The notes beneath the pieces were generated by a model. It had not been told where the DNA came from. It ran no database searches and saw nothing but the letters and a program-made list of their open reading frames with translations. The position numbers were made by a program, and so were the translations under genes. A DNA stretch of 64,000 nt from Neospora caninum Liverpool (taxonomy: Eukaryota > Apicomplexa > Conoidasida > Eucoccidiorida > Sarcocystidae): positions 496,001 to 560,000 of the forward strand of contig NC_018392.1 in assembly GCF_000208865.1 (NCBI RefSeq), read 5' to 3'. This document shows, piece after piece, positions 60,501 to 64,000 of the stretch; position 1 is the stretch's first letter, and the number at the start of each line of letters is the position of its first letter.

Positions 60501-62815
60501 CGCAGCCGCTCCACCCAGCATTCGAAGAAAAGCCTGGCCAGGCACAAAGAGAAAACGCGAGAAGTCGTGCGGCAGAAAGCCGATGGATTCCGAGATGGCG
60601 CGAGGCGACAAAAAAGACACACGGCGAAATCTGTTCAGTGGCAACGCACTGAAAGAAAAGGTCTACGCGGCCGAGGGACGGAAAAGACTCGTGTCACGGG
60701 CCAGGGTACCAGAGTCAGGCAAAAACAGAAGAAACGACAGACACCAAGAAGCGACGCATTTCGTCATTCGAAAAGAGAGAACGGCACAGAGGAGATCCGC
60801 GGCAAGGGGGGTGGCGTTACGGAGAAACCAGTGACCGGAAGACGGCAACGAAACGAGCTCGGGAACGAGGGAGGCTAGCGCATGCCGGGGCCAGAAAAGG
60901 ACACTTACAGGGAGACCCTTTTCGGGCTCTGCTGGATCATCAGGGAGAGGAGAAGAACGACGAGAACGTGGACTGAAGAGAAACCTTCGTTTGCTTCGCT
61001 GGCTTCGTCCTCGACTGTGCGACCTTGACTTCCCCCCTCTTCCCGACGTTCGTCGTCGCTCCCATCTTCTGCGCTGTTTCTTTCTGCTTGCGAGGCTGGC
61101 GGAGAGAATGCCCCGGCGAGGTGGAGCAGGAAACACTCGGCAACCCACCGGAGAAGCGACACAAAAACAAGGCCTGCGACCGCCTCGCCAGAACGAGCGG
61201 GGACACTCGCACCCCTCCGCTGGATCCACAAAGGCCCAAGTGAAGCAGAAGGGGAGGAAGGAAAGAGTGAAGAAGATGGAGTGGAAGAAGACGCAGAAGG
61301 AAAAGAGGAAGACGGATACGAGGAAGACCGATACGAGGAAGACGGAGACGAGGAAGACGGAGACGAGGAAGGGGAGAACGAAGAAGTGAGAGGCTCTGGC
61401 GGTTGTTGCGAGTGCCGAGGCGCTGTCTCGGTCGTTTTCGACGTCCAAGATTTCCGAATCGCGGGAGCAAAGACGGACGAAAGAAAAGCGGCAGCGTGGC
61501 GGATCTCCTCGAGAAGCGCAGCGAGAGAGACGACAAAGGAGCGGCAGCCCGGCCACCCTCCGAGCGCTTTTTCGCTCTCGTCTTCGACGAAAAACGAGAC
61601 ACAAGGCGCGTGCGTGAGCGGCACTGCTCGATTCTCTCGACGGCGGTTCACGCTCGAGGCTTTGCCTCCGGCTCTCGCGCCCGCTTGCTCTTCCGGAGAA
61701 ATACGACTGTGGCCTGCATGCGCGCTTTCTCTCTCGCTGTCTCTTGTGCCCACAGCAATTTGCGTTCGAGGCTTCTCGCCATCGCTCTCGCTTGGCACTC
61801 GCGTTTCCAGTTTCTCCGCGTCTCTACCGGGTGCGGGGTTGTGAGAACCTGGAGAGCAGCGACAGTCTGCGAGAGAATGGCCCTCGCTGGCCCCCTCCTG
61901 AAGTGACGGCAGCCTCGAGGCAGGAGGCGGCAGAAAAGGAGACGAAGGCGCTGCACAAGAAGAAGACGGAGAAGAAGAGGAAGCGGGGGAAGGAAGAGAA
62001 GCGGAAGAAGAGGACAGCGCGAAAGCCTTTTCGGGGTCAGCAGGAGAAAGAGGGAGTTGAGTGACGACAAACGGGTCGGAGACAGTTCGACTGTTGGGAC
62101 ACCAGAAGCGGGTACGGAGGTAAAACCGCAGAGGGTGGCGTTCGCCTTGGCCTTCTTCGGCTCCACCTCCTGCATCGTCATTGGGTCTCGTCGGTTGCGG
62201 TTGCAACTCATCTCTCCTTCTCGTTGCTCCGTTCGCTTCCTGTCCCTCTTCAGCGAAAAAACACGAGTCGAAGCCACTTCGCTCGCCTCTGCCTTGGCCA
62301 CTTACCCCTTCCTGGGCTCCTTCTTCTCTTCCTTCTTTTCGTCGTCCTTCCCTCGGTTGCTGGCCTTTTCCCCGGTGTCTGCTTGAATCTCGTGTGTGCG
62401 CGTCCAGTTTTTCGCGGCCAGTCGATGAGAGACGGTCGTTTCCATTGCTGTGCGTGTCCTCCACGGCGCACGAGACGTAAAGGAAAACGAGAGGGCGGGA
62501 GGCGGCGTGGCGCCTCAGGACGCTTCCGGCCTCAGCGTCGGAAAGGCGGTACACGTAAACGGTTGCGTGCTGTGCGAGCCCCTGTTCGTCTTCACATGGA
62601 AAAGGGCGGTGTTGGGAACTCGATGTGCTTCTCCTCGCGGAGCGGGACCGACTCGCCGAAGACCTGGGAGTCGACGGCGCAGGAGGAGCGGCACGCCGAG
62701 GAAGAGATCGAAGCGAAGCCGGGCGGTTTCGAATCGCTGCTAAAGGGAGATTGTACGGATTACGACGACTCGATGGAAAAAGAGGCAGATGGACTGCTTT
62801 TGGGTCCAGCCCCAT
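40757..62815 (-). CDS. Giant multi-exon protein with TKL-like kinase and pseudophosphatase-like domain
   Basis: Eight exons join by GT-AG splicing in phase (high to low): 62815-60909, 60533-60450, 60011-56277, 55910-54810, 54329-52700, 52029-47451, 47168-47077, 46651-40757, giving about 6,340 aa. The N-terminal third is Leu-rich helical (for example [28 protein letters not shown]) with long Ser/Arg/Glu linkers. The middle is mostly disordered. The kinase starts at the end of exon 6: [11 protein letters not shown], then VAVKRV, a Glu in [19 protein letters not shown] and ADVWALG. All core catalytic residues are present, with the HRD Arg replaced by Cys. About 350 residues after the kinase core a ~310-residue dual-specificity-phosphatase-like region lacks the CX5R motif; a Cys-rich tail follows. 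The kinase is secure. Fusion of the N-terminal part (exons 1-4) to it rests only on splice phase, and two adjacent genes remain possible. The ATG at 62815 is tentative, since the frame stays open upstream. Confidence 0.6.
43046..43978 (-). other. Dual-specificity-phosphatase-like region without catalytic CX5R
   Basis: This segment of the last exon contains [10 protein letters not shown] (a DSP/rhodanese-like strand) and, about 220 residues later, [17 protein letters not shown] followed by DEEGPLRP and a helix [20 protein letters not shown]. Spacing and pattern match the HCxxGxSRS loop and following helix of STYX/DSP proteins, but Cys and Arg of the loop are absent, so it should be catalytically dead. 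The call is pattern-based and moderate. Confidence 0.5.
45025..47475 (-). other. Protein kinase catalytic core within the giant gene
   Basis: The N-lobe is split over three exons. The glycine loop crosses the 47451/47168 junction (IGTGMYGSV), the catalytic Lys is in the 92-nt exon (VAVKRV), and the alpha-C Glu is in HEVVCLDAF. The catalytic loop [10 protein letters not shown] is encoded near 46270 and DFGE near 45772. SPE replaces APE, and the F-helix ADVWALG is near 45277. Insertions of roughly 150 residues separate the catalytic loop from DFG, and about 130 separate SPE from the F-helix. HxDLKxxN and the loop sequence suggest a TKL-like group, which is inference. Confidence 0.85.
46840..46895. 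repeat. (AT)n microsatellite in the intron before the last kinase exon
   Basis: An AT run within the intron 46652-47076, which splits the kinase N-lobe. Confidence 0.9.
53590..53735 (-). repeat. Ser-coding GAAGAGGAAGAGACG repeat
   Basis: A 15-nt purine repeat on the + strand encodes [14 protein letters not shown] units on the coding strand in exon 5 of the giant gene. Confidence 0.8.
54408..54606. repeat. Long compound (AT)n/(TATACC)n microsatellite
   Basis: About 200 nt of AT and CTATATATA repeats in the intron between the exons ending at 54810 and starting at 54329; the largest microsatellite in the window. Confidence 0.92.
57736..57840 (-). repeat. Minisatellite encoding Pro-Cys-Ser repeats
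   Basis: GAGAGGAACAGGGAGAGGAA-type units on the + strand encode tandem CSSSPCSSP on the coding strand in exon 3 of the giant gene. Regular Cys spacing in a Ser/Pro run is unusual. Confidence 0.8.
61305..61380 (-). repeat. GACGAGGAAGACGGATAC repeat encoding Ser/Tyr/Pro units
   Basis: Short tandem units encode [17 protein letters not shown] in exon 1 of the giant gene, in a linker between helical segments. Confidence 0.75.
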
Positions 62816-64000
62816 AGTGTCTGGGGCCGACGGGGAGGGAAGGGACCGGGCGGGAGATGAGGGGAAAAAGACGGTAACAGCGAGGTTCGACAGGCTGGAG
62901 AGCGGTCCCCGTACCGAGCGCGCGAGAGGGAAGACGAGGGAATCGAGGGTGGCAGGCAGCCAGCAAAGCGACGGAAGAGAGGAGTCGCGATGTAAAACGG
63001 CGAGAGAAGAAGGCGCGAAAGCAAACCACGCCTTGGACCAGTGAGGATCTCGCGACCAGCGTTTGGACGCGCGGTCCCAGCGCGAGGAAAGAACCCCGGG
63101 AGAAAGCGAGGGGGGGTTAAGAAGACAGAGGGGAAAGCGGAAGGAGGCGCCGCGAAAAAGCGAAGGGATACTAGGAGGAGCGCCTCCATGTGTCGCTTTT
63201 GGTTTACACGGGGGAAGAAAAAGAAGGAAAAGACCCGAGAGGACGAGGTCACATTTTCAGCAAGCTCGCACAGATGCAACGCAGGATGGGGCGCGCGCCA
63301 CGCAAGAACCGCGAGAGCGATCCAGCTGCGATGACGCCGGCAAACGCGTTTCGCTTTCGCGTTTGCGAAGCAGCCACATATTCTTTGCTTTAAATGTCTT
63401 TGTCAGCCGAGCAGAGGCGCCCTCAGCAGTTCGAGCGCTCCCTCGTTGGCCGCGGAGACACCCAGCAGAGAAAAGGGGAAAAGACATGCCAGCTTAGAGA
63501 GAGCCGTGAAGACACGACAGGGCGTTTTCCCAGCTGTCGCGTGTTGAGAAAAAGTCGCAGGAAAAAAGAAACCGCGGGAGGTGCGGCGGGAGACACAGAA
63601 ACCCTCGAACTCCCTCTCGCTCCTCGTCCACCTCTAAGCATACCGTACGCCCGCGACGGGGCACGCGATGTCTCCCCTGTACTCGCCACTCGATGCTCTC
63701 TTCCGGATTCCGGGATTTTCCCTGTGTGTTTCGCGAGAGGAGGAGCAGGGGGGCTTTCTTTTGGCCTCCATTTTGCATGCTTTAAGTCGCCAGTGTGTGC
63801 CCAGGAGGTCAGACATCCACGGCGACGGCGAAATGCCCTTTTTTTCCCAAAAAAAGAAGGCGGTGAACGGGCACAGCCAGGCGCGCGCGCGGGACTGCGT
63901 CTCGAGAGAAAGGGTGGAGGCTTTCCTTTGCCGAATTCACTTTTTCGCCCGTCGCGCTCTCACGGCGCCCTTGCTTTCCAGACTCTGAAACCGGGTGTAA
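62816..64000. other. Upstream region of the giant gene, with possible neighbouring terminal exon
   Basis: The reading frame of the giant gene stays open upstream of ATG 62815 to a stop near 63257 but contains no further ATG, so part of 62816-63257 could be an additional coding exon or 5' UTR. Apart from the candidate exon at 63403-63533 nothing else is recognised here. Confidence 0.45.
63403..63533 (-). CDS. Possible terminal exon of a gene extending beyond the window
   Basis: After an AG acceptor preceded by a pyrimidine-rich stretch, a 131-nt segment reads 42 residues (GKTPCRVFTALSKLACLFPF, then LLGVSAANEGALELL and a short end) to a TGA. It resembles an amphipathic helical-repeat end and is followed by A/T-rich sequence suited to a 3' UTR. 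No upstream exon can be fixed within the window and no family is recognised. It may be chance. Confidence 0.25.

Overview
The window looks like nuclear DNA of a coccidian apicomplexan, most likely Toxoplasma gondii or a close relative (Neospora, Hammondia). The evidence is large GC-rich genes split by pyrimidine-rich GT-AG introns, proteins swollen by Ser/Glu/Pro low-complexity inserts, (TA)n microsatellites confined to introns and spacers, repeated TGCATGCA boxes, an RAP-domain protein and a bacterial/plastid-type Obg GTPase. The species call is inference; no search was run. All gene models were built by hand: exons were joined only where a GT donor, an AG acceptor, codon phase and, where available, protein-family similarity agreed.

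Layout. 1-3721: no gene recognised. 3722-6058 (+): cytosolic ribosomal protein eL37, three exons, 97 aa, certain. 8682-16793 (+): plastid-type Obg GTPase, seven exons, about 1,822 aa, with a probable signal plus transit leader and a very large acidic insert; the N terminus is uncertain. 19090-31120 (-): RAP-domain protein, eight exons, about 2,773 aa, with a mitochondrial-looking N terminus; it converges on the Obg gene. 34043-36443 (-): small secreted protein with a Pro/Tyr-rich tail. 36898-38418 (-): intronless secreted acidic repeat protein. 40757-62815 (-): a chain of eight phase-compatible exons that would encode about 6,340 aa, with a TKL-like kinase, a dual-specificity-phosphatase-like domain lacking its catalytic motif, and a Cys-rich tail. 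It could instead be two adjacent genes. 63403-63533 (-): possible last exon of a gene lying mostly outside the window.

Functional theme. Three neighbours concern translation in different compartments: eL37 (cytosol), Obg (probably apicoplast ribosome assembly) and the RAP protein (probably mitochondrial RNA). The two small signal-peptide genes may be a pair of secreted proteins. The giant kinase is the most unusual object. No tRNA, rRNA, CRISPR, insertion sequence or transposon was recognised.
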